Assembly: GCA_016800925.1 (NCBI GenBank)
Contig: JABCPU010000030.1
Span: 124,001-188,000, forward strand
From: Suillus spraguei
Lineage: Eukaryota > Basidiomycota > Agaricomycetes > Boletales > Suillaceae
Length of the DNA stretch: 64,000 nt
Direction of reading: 5' to 3'
This document shows, piece after piece, positions 38,571 to 50,592 of the stretch; positions within the stretch are counted from its first letter, which is position 1; each line of letters starts with the position of its first letter. Below the pieces are notes generated by a model. It was not told the origin of the DNA. It ran no database searches and worked only from the letters and a program-made list of their open reading frames with translations. The position numbers and the translations under genes were made by a program.

Positions 38571-39851
38571 ATGCACCCACCCGCACCCCCCAATCGAAGT
38601 GAAAGAGTTCATGATTCTGATGCTGCTATTCGCCAGACAGATTCAGATGCAGCGTTGGCACGACTATCTGCAGTCAGGAAAGGCTACCTGACCGACCGCT
38701 TCGTCAGTTCTCTGGTGCCTCGGGCGCAGCTACAGCCCCTGCGACCACCACTGATCAATACTGGCACATATGTGCGATCCGAAGCCATTGACAGACTTGT
38801 GGAACAGTGGCTTGAGCTTTCCAAATCGGAGGGGCAACTTTGTCAGATTATTAGTCTCGGAGCAGGGAGCGATACGCGGTTTTGGCGTTTAATGGTCATT
38901 AATGGCTTTCTACCCAAAACGACAAGCTGAAGATGAAAGTACTAGTAGGATGGACCCTGGAAAGGACAGATTGGAGCATATTTCGAACTCGACTTTCCGG
39001 ACGTGACCCTTAAGAAAGCGATGGCCATTCGCAATCCCAAAAGTGGGCTCAGCACTGCCCTTGGTCATTCAGAGTTAGGTCAGTGAAGTCGCCCAACCAT
39101 GCGCGAATAACTACTTCTGAATTATTCTTGTAGATCTTGGTGGGCAGGCTTTGCACTCGTCCAGATATCATCTTTTGCCATGTGATCTTCGCAACCCCCC
39201 TGCAGACATTTTTCCAGGGCTCTTCAAGGAGTATTTGTCACCTGCTCTTCCAACACTTCTATTGTTTGAATGCGTGTTGGTTTACATGTCTCCGGAGGCC
39301 TCATCCGCATTGATCCAATGGTTTGTCGACTTGTTCAGCCCGAGCACCCACACTCCATTGCCAGGCACTCTGGGTTGTACGGTGTATGAAATGTTCGGGC
39401 TAGAGGATTCATTTGGGCAGGTCATGATGAACAATCTTCGAGTAAGTCACTCATTTTGACGTTGACTATCCGATCTTAATACGATGTAACACAAAGGCAA
39501 GAAATGTCTCTCTTCCCGGGGCGAAGCCATATCCTTCATTAGAGTCTCTCCCCTCCCGTTTCTTAAGGCACGGGTTCACTTCTGCGAAGGTGTTGACCCT
39601 TCGTAACATCAGAAGCAATTACATAGAACCGTCGGAACTAGAAAGGTAGGTCTTCTCATGACATACATAGTACGATTAAGTGATTCTCGTTTATCTGCAT
39701 TTGATACAGAATATCTGGCCTTGAAATGCTTGATGAGGTCGAAGAGCTCAATCTCGTCCTTGAACATTATGCAATCACGTGGGGTGTGAAGGCCCCATCA
39801 ACTGCGACAATATCGTCATGGATTGAGTGGGGCTTGCATCCTGTCAAATAA
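38571..39851 (+). CDS. PPM1: Leucine carboxyl methyltransferase (PP2A methyltransferase)
   Basis: Transfers a methyl group from S-adenosylmethionine to the C-terminal leucine carboxylate of the PP2A catalytic subunit, which controls assembly of PP2A holoenzymes in the cytosol and nucleus. Exons 38571-38894, 38949-39078, 39134-39441, 39497-39645 and 39710-39851 all join in phase to give 350 residues, close to the usual size. The SAM-binding motif is SLGAGSDTRFWRL (about residues 97-109). The family motifs YFELDFPDV, YHLLPCDLRN and LLFECVLVYMSP follow. The protein ends ITWGVKAPSTATISSWIEWG plus a short tail. The start is the first ATG of an uninterrupted first exon; no targeting signal is seen. 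No damage is visible. Confidence 0.93.
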
Positions 39852-41625
39852 TAATTCGCAGATATTGTGTAGTTTGACTAACAACAGGTACATCCTCCTG
39901 GTCCACCTTTTTTTGTCAGAATTCTTTTTGATACATCGACCAGCAGAGAGGCGTGCAGGCCCTGAGTCGCCAGAGGGCTTTATTTCAATGATCTGTTTTT
40001 TCTGAGTACCGGGGGTGCCCAATAAGCTTTATTCGACATCAAATGTTCCACTTTGTAATGGATCCTTGTTTTTGTACTCTTCGTCCACACTGGTCATCTT
40101 TGAAGCTGTCCTCGAGGATGTCAAGCAGATTTGGATTACATTTTTGCACAGAATGCATGGTGACGTGAATAGGTCGAGAACCCATTTGGTTTCGTAGCCT
40201 TCCGACGAACTTCGGTGCGCTCTCGGTGTCAGTCATCTTCAACAGTGTTTGAGGCAGTTACGTATGCGTGGCATCGAAAGTTGCAAATGCGTTCTGATCC
40301 AATGTCTATCTGGATTTTTTGTGGAGCATGTTGCTTTCGTCGGCTGTTTGCCCTGTCAGCTGTTCGCACTGTCCCCGTCAATAGCGACATTCTTGCCAGT
40401 GTGATGTTGCTGTCCATCACTTGGTGTCGAGACTTAGTGTTATGTTACAAGGCTCAGTCATTTTGCAGAACTGGCAGAGATTCGTCCGGACTGTGTCATC
40501 GAAGTATCCTCATGAATTTTCACTCTTCATTTTATCCGTGTGCTATAAGTACACGATACATAGATATATGGCTTAGAGATACTAATCACACCCGAGGCAT
40601 TTAGACCGTTTGCTACGCGACCAGGTAGAAGGGCTCTGAGCCAAAGTCAGTTCATTGGAGGGTGCGACATTGTCAAAAAAATTTGTTAATTGTTCATAGA
40701 TAGGTATAGTTTCGTGGCCCTAGATAGTACTCTATGATCTCACAATAACTACATTCATATCTCATAGAGACTACCGGGTTCATTTCTATCTAGCTCTGGA
40801 TTGCTGTGGTTTATCCGCCTTACTAAATTTCTGTCTATTTTTTCCCGAAGTTTGCGCGGGAGGTCGTCCCTGTCAGGCCTGATGCATGACATAGCGGAAC
40901 CAATTATCGGTATGATTAGTAGATTATCTCGATTGTTATTTTCAAGTTGTAGATATGATACTCATCAAAATTTAAACGGCATCTGATCTTGTAAATTTAG
41001 GACATGCGCTACTGAAGAGTCGTACGTGTAAGCATTTGTAAGTGTTTGTAAAGCGCACAAGCAGTTAAGCGTTCATTTCGCTATTCTGCCAGTTTAGCTA
41101 CCGGTGCTCCGACCCGACCCTAGTAAGTTAGTGAGTTATCCAAACCTTATTAATTGAGTAGTGTATCATCAATTGATTGTATTTTGAGTGAGAGATTAAT
41201 TAATCGTATATGATATTCACGAACATACCACATATGATATACTCCATGGAAAGAGTCAGGAATGTCGAGGGTTAGGAGTGCTGAGGGGGTAGCCTAGATT
41301 GTAAATGACAAGGTTTGCGATGTGGTTGTGGTTCAAGACTTGTTTGTCATAACTTACCACACCGCGTGTTGGCACTGCACGCCGTAAGGTTTAGGTACAA
41401 GTCCCGTTAGTGGTTTGGCGACGCTTAATAGCGGTACTCGGGGTTTCTAGAAAAGGAAAAGAGTCGTTCGTTTTTTTTCTGCTTATTCGAGTGCAACAAC
41501 TGCATCATGATCAATCAAAGTGTGTTTAAAATAGCTGAATCGACCTAGTGTGGAGCATGTGAATCTTGTCACACAATCTACAGCAGTACGATGCTTCAGA
41601 GTCCAGGTCTACGCCACAAAAATGT
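39852..41625. other. Intergenic, AT-rich, nothing recognised
   Basis: About 1.8 kb between the convergent methyltransferase and the minus-strand flavocytochrome gene. Frames at 39816-40022 and 40215-40604 have no recognisable features. It should contain both terminators. Confidence 0.5.
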
Positions 41626-43987
41626 CTACAGCTTGTTCTTGATCTCTCTCAGACGGGCACCTTGAAGTCGCTCGTCTACAATGTCATTGTATCAGAATAC
41701 CGAAAGAAAAGACACGGAACTCACAGTTGCTCTCATAAAGGTTATCACTAGGAACAGAGACTATGTGCAAGTGAATGTTCGAGGAGTCAACCATCTCTGG
41801 AACGACTTCCTTCATACTGCGTGCCCCCAACAAGCGCATGTTCATTTCAAACTCGTCCTATCGGCGTGATAAGAAGGCGTAGATATTAGGGGAGAAGGAA
41901 CATACATGCAGAATTTGGAGGGAGTGGTTGATACCCTCAGGCCCATAAGCTGAATACGCATACAAGAATGGGCGACCGATACCAACTGTTCAGTATCAGC
42001 ATAAAGAACGACTAAAGCACCATTTCTATTCCATGGATAACTTCTTGACTTACCAGCTGTAGCACCCAATGCAACGGCTTTAATCACGTCAGTCGCACGT
42101 CGGACACCGCCATCGATGAATAGCTGGAACTTCTCATTAGGAAATGATAGTCCACGTTTCTCTTTGAGTTTAGTGGTGACTTCAACGAGCACTTCAAGAC
42201 CCGACCGTGCGAAGTCGAGCTGACGTCCGCCGTGATTCGACAAGACGACGCCACTAAGCCCGATGTCGTATGCTTCGAGTGCATCCTAGCATAGAAGTGT
42301 ATGTAAGGCTCGATACCAGGAAAGGACACTGAAAGTACCTCCCAACATTGAACGCCTTTCAGGATAAGGGGCACTACAGAAGTATGAGACCTAACAGTTT
42401 TTAGGCAAGTGCTTGTACTTATGCCTCTTACACTTAGTGATACTCTTGAACCATGCCATATCAGACCAATTCAATCCAGGGTCAATGAAAGACTGTGTCA
42501 AACAATATGAGCTACACACCATAGAACCCTGGAAATGACTCACGCTAATTGCTCGGGCGGCGCCCTGGGAGCGATCAATCCCCCCTTGGTCCGCCTTATT
42601 TACCTCCGAGGGGTTTTCAGCTTCAAACTTTTGCCGCATGTCTTTCTCTCTGCGGCCGAGTTGTGGTGCATCGACAGTGATAAACAGACCCCTGATACCA
42701 CGTTGCTCGGCATGTTGTACGATGCGTTTCGTAATTGCCCGATCTTTATTGACATAAAGCTGGAAGAACTGGACTTGGCCAGGCGCCGCAGCATCCATGA
42801 TTTCATCAAAGGAACATGACGCAAGGGTTGGTATCTGTGCAAGAATGGTAACGGCAGTTCAACAATACGGATATATCAGAAATGCAGACCATCTGGATAA
42901 TGCCATGCTTTGCGGCTGCCCGTGTCAAATTCAGTTCGCCGTCAGGATGTCCCAGCTTTCCTAAAGCTGTCGCGGTCTGCAGAATAAAACGTTTAGGATA
43001 CTAAACACTTAACCGAAAAGAAAGAATGTACAATGTACAACGGCATGCTTGACTTCTGCCCCAGTATTGTCGTTGACCAATCAACTTTAGTTACATCTTT
43101 GAGAATTCGCGGACGGAACCATATCCTGCAGAATAGAACTTCGATCAGAACTCCACACGCTGGTTCCCGGTTAGATATACCTATGAAAAGCAGCGTGATT
43201 CTCCCTGTTTGTAATTTCGTCATCAGCTGCTGAAGAGTAATACGCCCATGCTTTCTCCGGCATAGTGTATTTCGCAATGGCCTGTAAAATACATAAGCAT
43301 GTGCTCTGCCCACATTACGAAGGCAAACCTCAAAGTCATGAAGATTCAAAATCTCGGAAAGGGGCGGGCGAGCAGCGATACGTTCTTGGCGTGCACGTTC
43401 TTCATCAGTAATCTTTACCTCAACCTTCTCCACAGTTGTGAGATCAACGCTCCCCAACCTAACGTGAGTGAGTTATCGTCACAATCATGTCAGTGGAAAA
43501 TGCCGACTGTTTCTCAGGCTTGAGGTTGGTCGTAATAGCATCTGGTGGATGAATTGGGTCATACTCTGCACTGCCAGAATGGCATAAGAAAAGGACAAAT
43601 GGAGTATAGAGAATGACGTACGTCGCGTCCTTTCCAGCGTACTTCAAAATAATCTTGCTTCCACCTGTATTTATTGATCAGTTGATATGCATTGCTGTAC
43701 AAGGGCGTCGTGTTTCACCAGGGTGGTCTATGCCGGTACGGTTAGTCTAGGGTTGAACATATTGTAATGTACTCACCGTCCAGGAAGTCTGTGACATCGT
43801 AGACCTTACCTATAGACAAAGGTCTAAGTCAGCCATTCGCTTTTGTTGATCCCGATGTGGACTAGTAGCTGTAGAAGGCTGGAATCATATGAAATATGCA
43901 CCCACCGTGTACAATGATCCAACAGCTCTCACGACTATTGTGCACAGCGACTTCCTTGCCCGAATACGTCCTGCCTGAGCTTGTCAT
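41626..43987 (-). CDS. Flavocytochrome b2-like 2-hydroxyacid dehydrogenase, copy A
   Basis: FMN- and haem-dependent dehydrogenase of the family that includes L-lactate dehydrogenase (cytochrome b2) and fungal glyoxylate dehydrogenase. Sixteen exons join perfectly: 43906-43987, 43777-43809, 43719-43727, 43622-43664, 43508-43570, 43329-43458, 43181-43281, 43032-43125, 42890-42976, 42544-42834, 42432-42492, 42339-42373, 42054-42285, 41906-41985, 41725-41857 and 41626-41675; 507 residues. The N-terminal cytochrome b5 domain keeps both haem-ligand His (DHPGG and DPIHPPD). The FMN domain keeps [21 protein letters not shown], the catalytic base in [10 protein letters not shown], and IDGGVRR. No mitochondrial presequence; the b5 domain starts almost at once. 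The C-terminus is KNKL. The substrate cannot be fixed from sequence. It faces the same way as the downstream enzyme at 44395-45671 and diverges from copy B by many substitutions. Confidence 0.92.
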
Positions 43988-44394
43988 GGTGAATGTCGCC
44001 TTGAAAGAGGACCCGAACACGACGGTCTGAAAGAAGGTCACTTACTAAACTGTATGGCAGACTTTCAATGAAGTCATGAAGAGCCGACGGAGCGCCGTGG
44101 CCGACTCAACACCGGTGCCCGGATGGCATAAGTATTTCTGGATGGAGTATTTCTAGAGTCGGCATTCCGAGAACTTGTAATCATTGTAAGCAAATCTGTC
44201 CAGTTTCCACGATCGAGAGTAGGAAATCCAGGTGTATTGAGCAGCATATTTTGCTTGTAGAGAGGTAAAGGAAAATCTAATGATAACAGCGTAATGATAC
44301 CCATGCAGGTGCCCTCCTTATACAATTGAGACAGTCGAAAAACGAATTAGGGGGGAATAATAGTAACGGGAACGATATCAAAGCCAAATTGACT
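43988..44394. other. Intergenic between copy A and the PEP-mutase enzyme
   Basis: About 400 bases holding the promoter of copy A and the terminator of the neighbouring minus-strand gene. No other feature was recognised. Confidence 0.5.
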
Positions 44395-45671
44395 TTAAAC
44401 AACGTCGAACGAACTACCTCCTGCCTTTGCGTCTAAGTTGACGACGTCTTGGAGGCCCATGACGTCGAAAAAGGCCTTGGGATCCATGCCCTTGGCCGAT
44501 GAAAAGTCAGTGCCAGTCTTCTTCAGGGAATGCATAGCAGCCCGAATCCCATGCACGGCAGCAACGCAAGACACGAGTGAGAAAACTGAAAGCAGGTTCA
44601 AACATTCCTTCTCATGTAGTAGTATGCTCAACTTACTGATGATCTTAGCGCCGAAAGCCTCAGCTTCTTTGGTAGTGAAGGAGGGTGTTAGGCCGCCAGA
44701 AATAACATTAACAAGGACGGGTTTAGGTTTCAAGGCTTCAACTGTTGAAGTCAAAAGCTCGGCGGACTTAACACCTTCAATGAAACAGACGTCGGCACCA
44801 GCATCGGCTGCCAACTTCAACCGAAAGACGGCTTCCTCCATGCCAAGGACTTGAGCGGAGTCAGTACGTCCAATAATGACCTATTAAGATGATTAGATCA
44901 GAAATTAAGAAACATAAAGCACCCCTACGAAGTTCGAGTTGCCAGGGAAAGAGTCACGAGCAATAACCGCTGCCCGGATACGGGTGACGAATTCCTCCCG
45001 GGAGACAACCTGCTTGCCCATCAAGTGACCGCAACGTTTAGTTTGCACTTGGTCCTCGATGTGCATGCCAGCAACGCCAGCACGGATATATTGATAGACT
45101 GTGCGAGCAACCATGGCAGTACCACCGAAGCTGAATTGTGTAAACGCATTAGCTGAGATGTCTGTACACGTATAAAATATACTTGCCCAGTGTCAGCGTC
45201 AGCAATAACAGGAGTGCTTGGACTTAAGCTGCACACCATCTGTGCGCTTTGGACAAAGTCATTGAGCGTGGCAATGGCAAGGTCGGGCATGCCAAGACGT
45301 GAAGCGGTGGTTGCTGCACCACTTTGATACATGCAATCGAAACCAGCTTCGAGTGCGCAACGAGCACTGATACCATCACAGATACCAGGAGCAACCTGGT
45401 AAGACAACTGAGAATACCTAATCTACAGAGGAAAATTGTGACTTACAACAATACCCGGCCTAGCAAGCATCTGACGAAGACGAGTAGCAGCGTCGTAAGA
45501 GAGTTCCCCTTCCAGGAAGTTCTTTGGATCGAGGCGGGAGTTGTAGTAAACACCAGGCTTAGGCGTCACCTGGGGTACCACGGAGGTACCAGGCTCTGCA
45601 TCGGGGCAGATTTGGACCACCGGTACTTCGGTGGTCTCCGAGCTCTTGAAGAAGTCCAGTCCAGGTGCCAT
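44395..45671 (-). CDS. PEP mutase/isocitrate lyase family enzyme, oxaloacetate acetylhydrolase-like
   Basis: Five exons (45447-45671, 45187-45395, 44929-45130, 44637-44880, 44395-44585) join in phase to give 356 residues. The superfamily cleaves or rearranges C-C or C-P bonds of 2-oxo/2-hydroxy diacids with Mg2+. Visible motifs are APGICDGISAR, the metal-binding DADTGFGG, IEDQ, the catalytic-loop KRCGH and EGVKSAEL. The pattern fits the oxaloacetate acetylhydrolase / 2,3-dimethylmalate lyase / petal-death-protein branch better than isocitrate lyase proper, which is much longer. If an acetylhydrolase, it splits oxaloacetate to oxalate plus acetate in the cytosol. One intron (45131-45186) has a GC donor. 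It lies between two flavocytochrome b2-like genes. Start ATG 45671 begins MAPGLDFF; no targeting signal. The exact substrate is an inference. Confidence 0.88.
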
Positions 45672-48412
45672 TGAGAAGAAAAACTTAGATAAATAGAGGT
45701 GAAGAGTGCGAGTAAGCAACAGCTTGAAAAGCTTTAGAGGGAATGTTGAACTATGATGAGGAGAACGACTGAAAGGCGGCTTGGTAAAAAAGAAGGAACT
45801 TCTGACATCGATTGTAAGTAACGTGTACGTCCTTATAACCTTCGGTTAGTTACTACAAATTGAATGTTCTCGCGGCAAAAAACCGTAAACCGGCAGAAAA
45901 AGGGTCACGTATACGGCGTTAAGGATACAGCTCATACGGGCTGCCACAGCCACATTATCCTTCGTTCAGTGCGGGAGATTCGGTTTGGACATGGAAAAGG
46001 AAAACTGTTGCGGAGACAAGTGGCGAGAGAAGAAGATGAAAGGGGAAATCACGAGACATACCTATCAGACAGATACGGAGCAAGGAATGCGAGGGTCTTG
46101 GCTCCGAAACATGCTGCCGGCAGTCAATAAAAGTCTGAAGCGAAATGCCCTACATAGGCGGCGCTAACTCAGGGTTGAGTTCAAGTTGATGACCCGACGT
46201 CACTGATCAGACAGCTGGACTGTATACAGCTGTTAACCAACCCATCAGCGCTGATCAGTAAAAGGCCTAGCTGCTCTGAATCGGAACAAGTGGAACAAAG
46301 TGTGAAACCAACAACTGGGACAGACGGAGGTGACGGCATTTGAGCGGAGTTACATACCCAATCTGATCTTCAGTCATTATCGGGTTCCCGAAGAACAGTT
46401 TGACGGTCCATGCAAAATATAATATATAAATGGTTAGGTGCTATTTTTGAAGTCAAAATGCTTCCTTGAAGGCGCGTGGCATACCGATCTTGCACAAATC
46501 GAGTAATTTGTTTGTTTTCGTGACTGCGGGACCTCAAAAGAGTAAAAGTCGTTGTGACACAATTATTCATCGAAACGTTAACGTTGAGTACTACACTAGT
46601 CTACACCAGTACTAGTCCAGTGTACAACTATTTACTTTTTCATACAAAGGGAAAATCTGAATTCCGAGGGACCAGCACCAGGTGAGGAAACAATGAATAC
46701 CCGTTCAAACAATGAGCGAGGTATTTGGACGCAACGTGTTTGTATCTGTTTGGTGGCTGAAACCTCTAACCCTAACCACGACAGCCACTGTCACGCTGCG
46801 TGAAATTCGGACACCAAGCCTCGTCGGGCAACAATACAAGTGTAGGCATTCTGTTTGTCCCCCTTTGAGCTGATAGTCTTCATTCTTAGGTCCTGTGATG
46901 TCCTAAATGCAGTCAATATTAAGTATGATGCTCCCAATTGGAGTGTAGCTTCGGCCTCACTGGCAGGGTCAATGTTGCACTGAGACAGCAGACTGAGGTG
47001 TCACACGCGGCGACTCATTTCGCTGCCTTCGATATCGGTTTACGCATTCATGTGAGTCCGCAAAAATGTGGCAATCGAAGCTTCAACATCTCGCAGCACT
47101 TCAAGCAGCTGCTCTTGAATTTTATAGAGGAACAGGAATGGGTTGGCATCAATAATAGATGTAGGTCTTATTGGTCGAGATTATGAGGCCTGCTGCAAGG
47201 ACGTCAAGCAAATGGACTTCTTGTCTGTCCGAAATCTGGGTGAATTTTAAATTTCATAGAAATTTTCGCTGACTATACCCAGTCGCAAATTGAGCTATCT
47301 CACAACTGTCTTCTGTTGTCGAAGACAATCTGCAAAGCGTGACAGGTCACACGGAAATGAATATTCAGCATGTTGCGTCCAAATCAAGCCACATCGGCAA
47401 TAAGGTTTGCGCATCAGATCTGATATATCAGGCTCCGCTTAGATCGAATCTGCTACAAAACGAATATTGCAGAAGTATCGATAGACGACATTTCATCTTG
47501 TCGCTACCTCGGCAGACCACCGTTTATACTATATATGAGACTGTTCGGGCGCATAACGATACGGTGACCCCAGAAAGGCAGGGAGTTCAGGAGTTCCTTC
47601 TGACGATCTCCCGACTGTCACACATTTTTAAGCATATTGTACAGTTTTGTATATATTTCACAAGATTATACTCAGCAACAAGCTTCCGCCGTGTACAAAC
47701 TAACTGCAACATGTGGGCAAGGCACCATGAGCTATTTATTGTTGTTTGTTAATGGGTCAGATCCAAGTATTGCGGTAACGAGCGGACAATTTGTCTAACT
47801 CCACAAGTGAATGGAACAGAAAAAAAGAAATCCGGACTATCAATTCTGTACTATCTATAGCTTCAGAGCTCCTCCGAGAAGCCTGAGATCATGCTACAAA
47901 GTCGGTATTAGGGAGGCGTTAAGCATTTATGGATATCCTTTGAAATTTGAATCGAGACCGAGCTTACAGTACATGATCATTTAGTGCAAGTATGACTAAC
48001 TTACATACAGTGGTTCAGCGTCAGGGCGTTTCTGGAATTTATGTAAAATTATTTAGAACAGCTATATTGCGGACTCAGAAAGTGTTCATGTGATGAGTGT
48101 ATGAGAAATATGTGCTACATGTTGATATCATGATGCTGACAAGTTGTACTTGATTCGTCCAAAGTCCGTAGTAATGCGTACGTACACAATTGTCCTTCCG
48201 TTGTCCGGTCTATCCCCGACTACAGTGCTCAATCCGATCCACTGATCCCCATCCATAGCGGAAGGTAGTCTACTCCTAATGGTATGCTCTACGACGTAAG
48301 TCGTGAATGCTATCTCCGCAGTCCTACTAGTAGCAGCGCTCAAAAAGTGGAAAAGATAAGTTCTTGCGTAACTCAAAGACACTACCACCCTCATCAGAAT
48401 TTGGCATTACTC
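45672..48412. other. Intergenic between divergent oxalate-type genes
   Basis: A 2.7 kb gap. The left part is the promoter side of the minus-strand PEP-mutase gene and the right part that of the plus-strand copy B. Frames here (46938-47186, 47339-47752 and others) show no known domain. A short CTAACCCTAACC at about 46768 is only two telomere-like units. Confidence 0.5.
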
Positions 48413-50592
48413 ATGTCTCTAGAAGTTTCTGCTCAGACAGTCGCCGAGCACGCCACTGCTTCAAGCTGTTGGATCATTGTGCACGGTGTGTAGTCCGCGT
48501 AACATCAATTTATTCAAAATCAAGTACTTACCTACATTTACACAAGGCAAAGTGTACGATGTTACGGATTTTTTGCCTGGTACGTCACTGGATCATGGCA
48601 TAAAGTGAATGATGCCGCGTTCTCATTGCTCAACGCTAGAACATCCTGGTGGCAGCAAGATTATCTTGAAGTATGCTGGTGTGGATGCGACGTAAGGGTC
48701 ATCGCATTCGTATATGGCCTACTAATTGAGGCACTCACCGGCTGTCAGTGAAGCATATGACCCTATCCATCCTCCGGATGCAATTACGACCCACCTACCC
48801 AAGGATAAGCAGTGAGTGACACTAGGACTTTCGGCAACATATTGATGACCAAGTCGTGTGATTTGCGCAGCCTTGGCGTTGTCGCCCCGAACACTGTGGT
48901 AAAAGTTGTCAAGGAAGTTACTGCAGAGGAGAAGATTCGCCAAGAATTGATGGCGGCTCGGCCCTCCTTGGATGAAATCGTTAATCTGCATGATTTTGAG
49001 GTCAGTACTCAGCGTCAGCAAGTATGTGGATTACCTACGTGTCCAAAAGGCAGTCGCAAAAGCCACCCTCCCTCCTAAAGCATGGGCCTACTATTCTTCA
49101 GCGTCTGATGATGAAATCACCATTCGCGAGAATCGCGCCGCATACCAAAGGTTCGCCCCGTGTTATCCATAATTGGTAATTGAAGTATGTTCTAATGACG
49201 TCGTCTAGAATATGGTTCCGTCCTCGTGTTCTTCGTGATGTCTCGGTTGTCAATTGGTCGACAACTATACTCGGTCAGAAATCCTCGCTTCCAGTATACA
49301 TTGTGAGTGAAGGGCATCCCCATAACTTGCAAATAGAATTGGCCTCACCTGGGTTTACCAGTCTGCTACAGCACTTGGCAAGCTTGGGCATCCAGACGGA
49401 GAACTTAACTTGGCCAGAGCGGCCGGCAAGCATGGCGTAATCCAGATGGTAATAATCAAATTTTATCAAATTGACGTTGGCCATTGTCTGATCAGCGATG
49501 AAAAGATCCCAACCCTTGCATCTTGCGCATTCGATGAGATTGTTGATGCTGCGGTCCCCGGCCAGGTCCAGTTCCTTCAGCTCTATGTCAACCGTGACCG
49601 GGAGATCACGAAGAAGTACGTCCAACATGCTGAGAAACGCGGTGTGAAGGGCCTCTTCATAACCGTCGATGCTCCTCAGCTTGGACGCCGCGAGAAGGAT
49701 ATGCGCATGAAATTGGTTGACGAATCCGGGGTTGCGAAAGTCCAAGAAAATCAGTCCGGAGTCAAGAAGAATGAGGGCGTTGCCCGCGCCATCTCCGTAG
49801 GTCCAGGCGAATCCTACGTGATAGATGATATTAAAGGTTGTGCATTGACTAGTCCTTCATCGATCCTTCCTTATCGTGGAAGGATATTCCCTGGTTCAAG
49901 AGCATCACGAATAGTCAGTGCTTCTGGGCTGACCTGTATTCAATGATATCTCACGCTTTCATCTCAGTGCCAATTGTCCTCAAGGGTGTTGCTACACCCG
50001 AAGACGCACTCATGGCCTACGACTATGGTCTTGCTGGAATTGTCCTATCTAATCATGGTGGTCGTCAACTCGACACGAGTCGATCCGGTATCGAGAACTT
50101 GATTGAAGTTGCCGCCGCTCTTAAGACCCGTGGTCCTTGGCCCAACCCCAAATTCGAAGTCTTTGTCGACGGTGGCATCCGAAGAGCCTCCGACGTCCTC
50201 AAGGCTATCGCGCTCGGGGCATCTGCCGTCGGTGTTGGCCGGGCATTTATGTATTCCTTCTGTGCATATGGACAGGACGGCGTTGAAAAGGCCTTTGAAA
50301 TTTTCCGGGTGAGTTGTTCGGGCGATAATATTTGACATATCCGATAAGGTCCTCCTAAATATAGGATGAACTGCAAATGAACATGCGCCTCCTCGGCGCC
50401 CGCACCATAGATGACCTGACACCTGAAATGGTCGACATAAGCGCGCTCCACTCGCACGTTGGTATCACTCCTCCAGATAATCTATATAACAGTATATGTG
50501 AGTCCATGCCATTTGATCGCGTAATGTTCCTTCTGATGGTATGTTTCAAAGATCAACCCCTGACGCTTGCCCAGTTCAAGAACAAACTGTGA
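48413..50592 (+). CDS. Flavocytochrome b2-like 2-hydroxyacid dehydrogenase, copy B
   Basis: Paralogue of the gene at 41626-43987 in the opposite orientation, about 500 residues. First exons are 48413-48485, 48547-48579, 48640-48691 and 48749-48811; the last intron ends just before YQPLTLAQFKNKL, stop 50590-50592. The b5 domain has PEHPGGSK (a single exon here, unlike copy A) and DPIHPPD, so both haem ligands are kept. The FMN domain has [31 protein letters not shown] and VDGGIRRASDV. All joins I followed are in phase. The start MSLEVSAQTVAEH aligns with copy A ([11 protein letters not shown]) and leaves no room for a mitochondrial presequence. It shares the KNKL end with copy A. Substrate unproven: lactate, glycolate or glyoxylate are all possible in this family. 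Confidence 0.92.

Noticed and set aside
44438..44854. Plus-strand frame opposite the PEP-mutase gene
   Set aside because: Lies entirely antisense to well-supported exons with catalytic motifs; a shadow.
46762..46780. Telomere-like CTAACCCTAACC
   Set aside because: Only two units in unique sequence; far too short to be an interstitial telomere.
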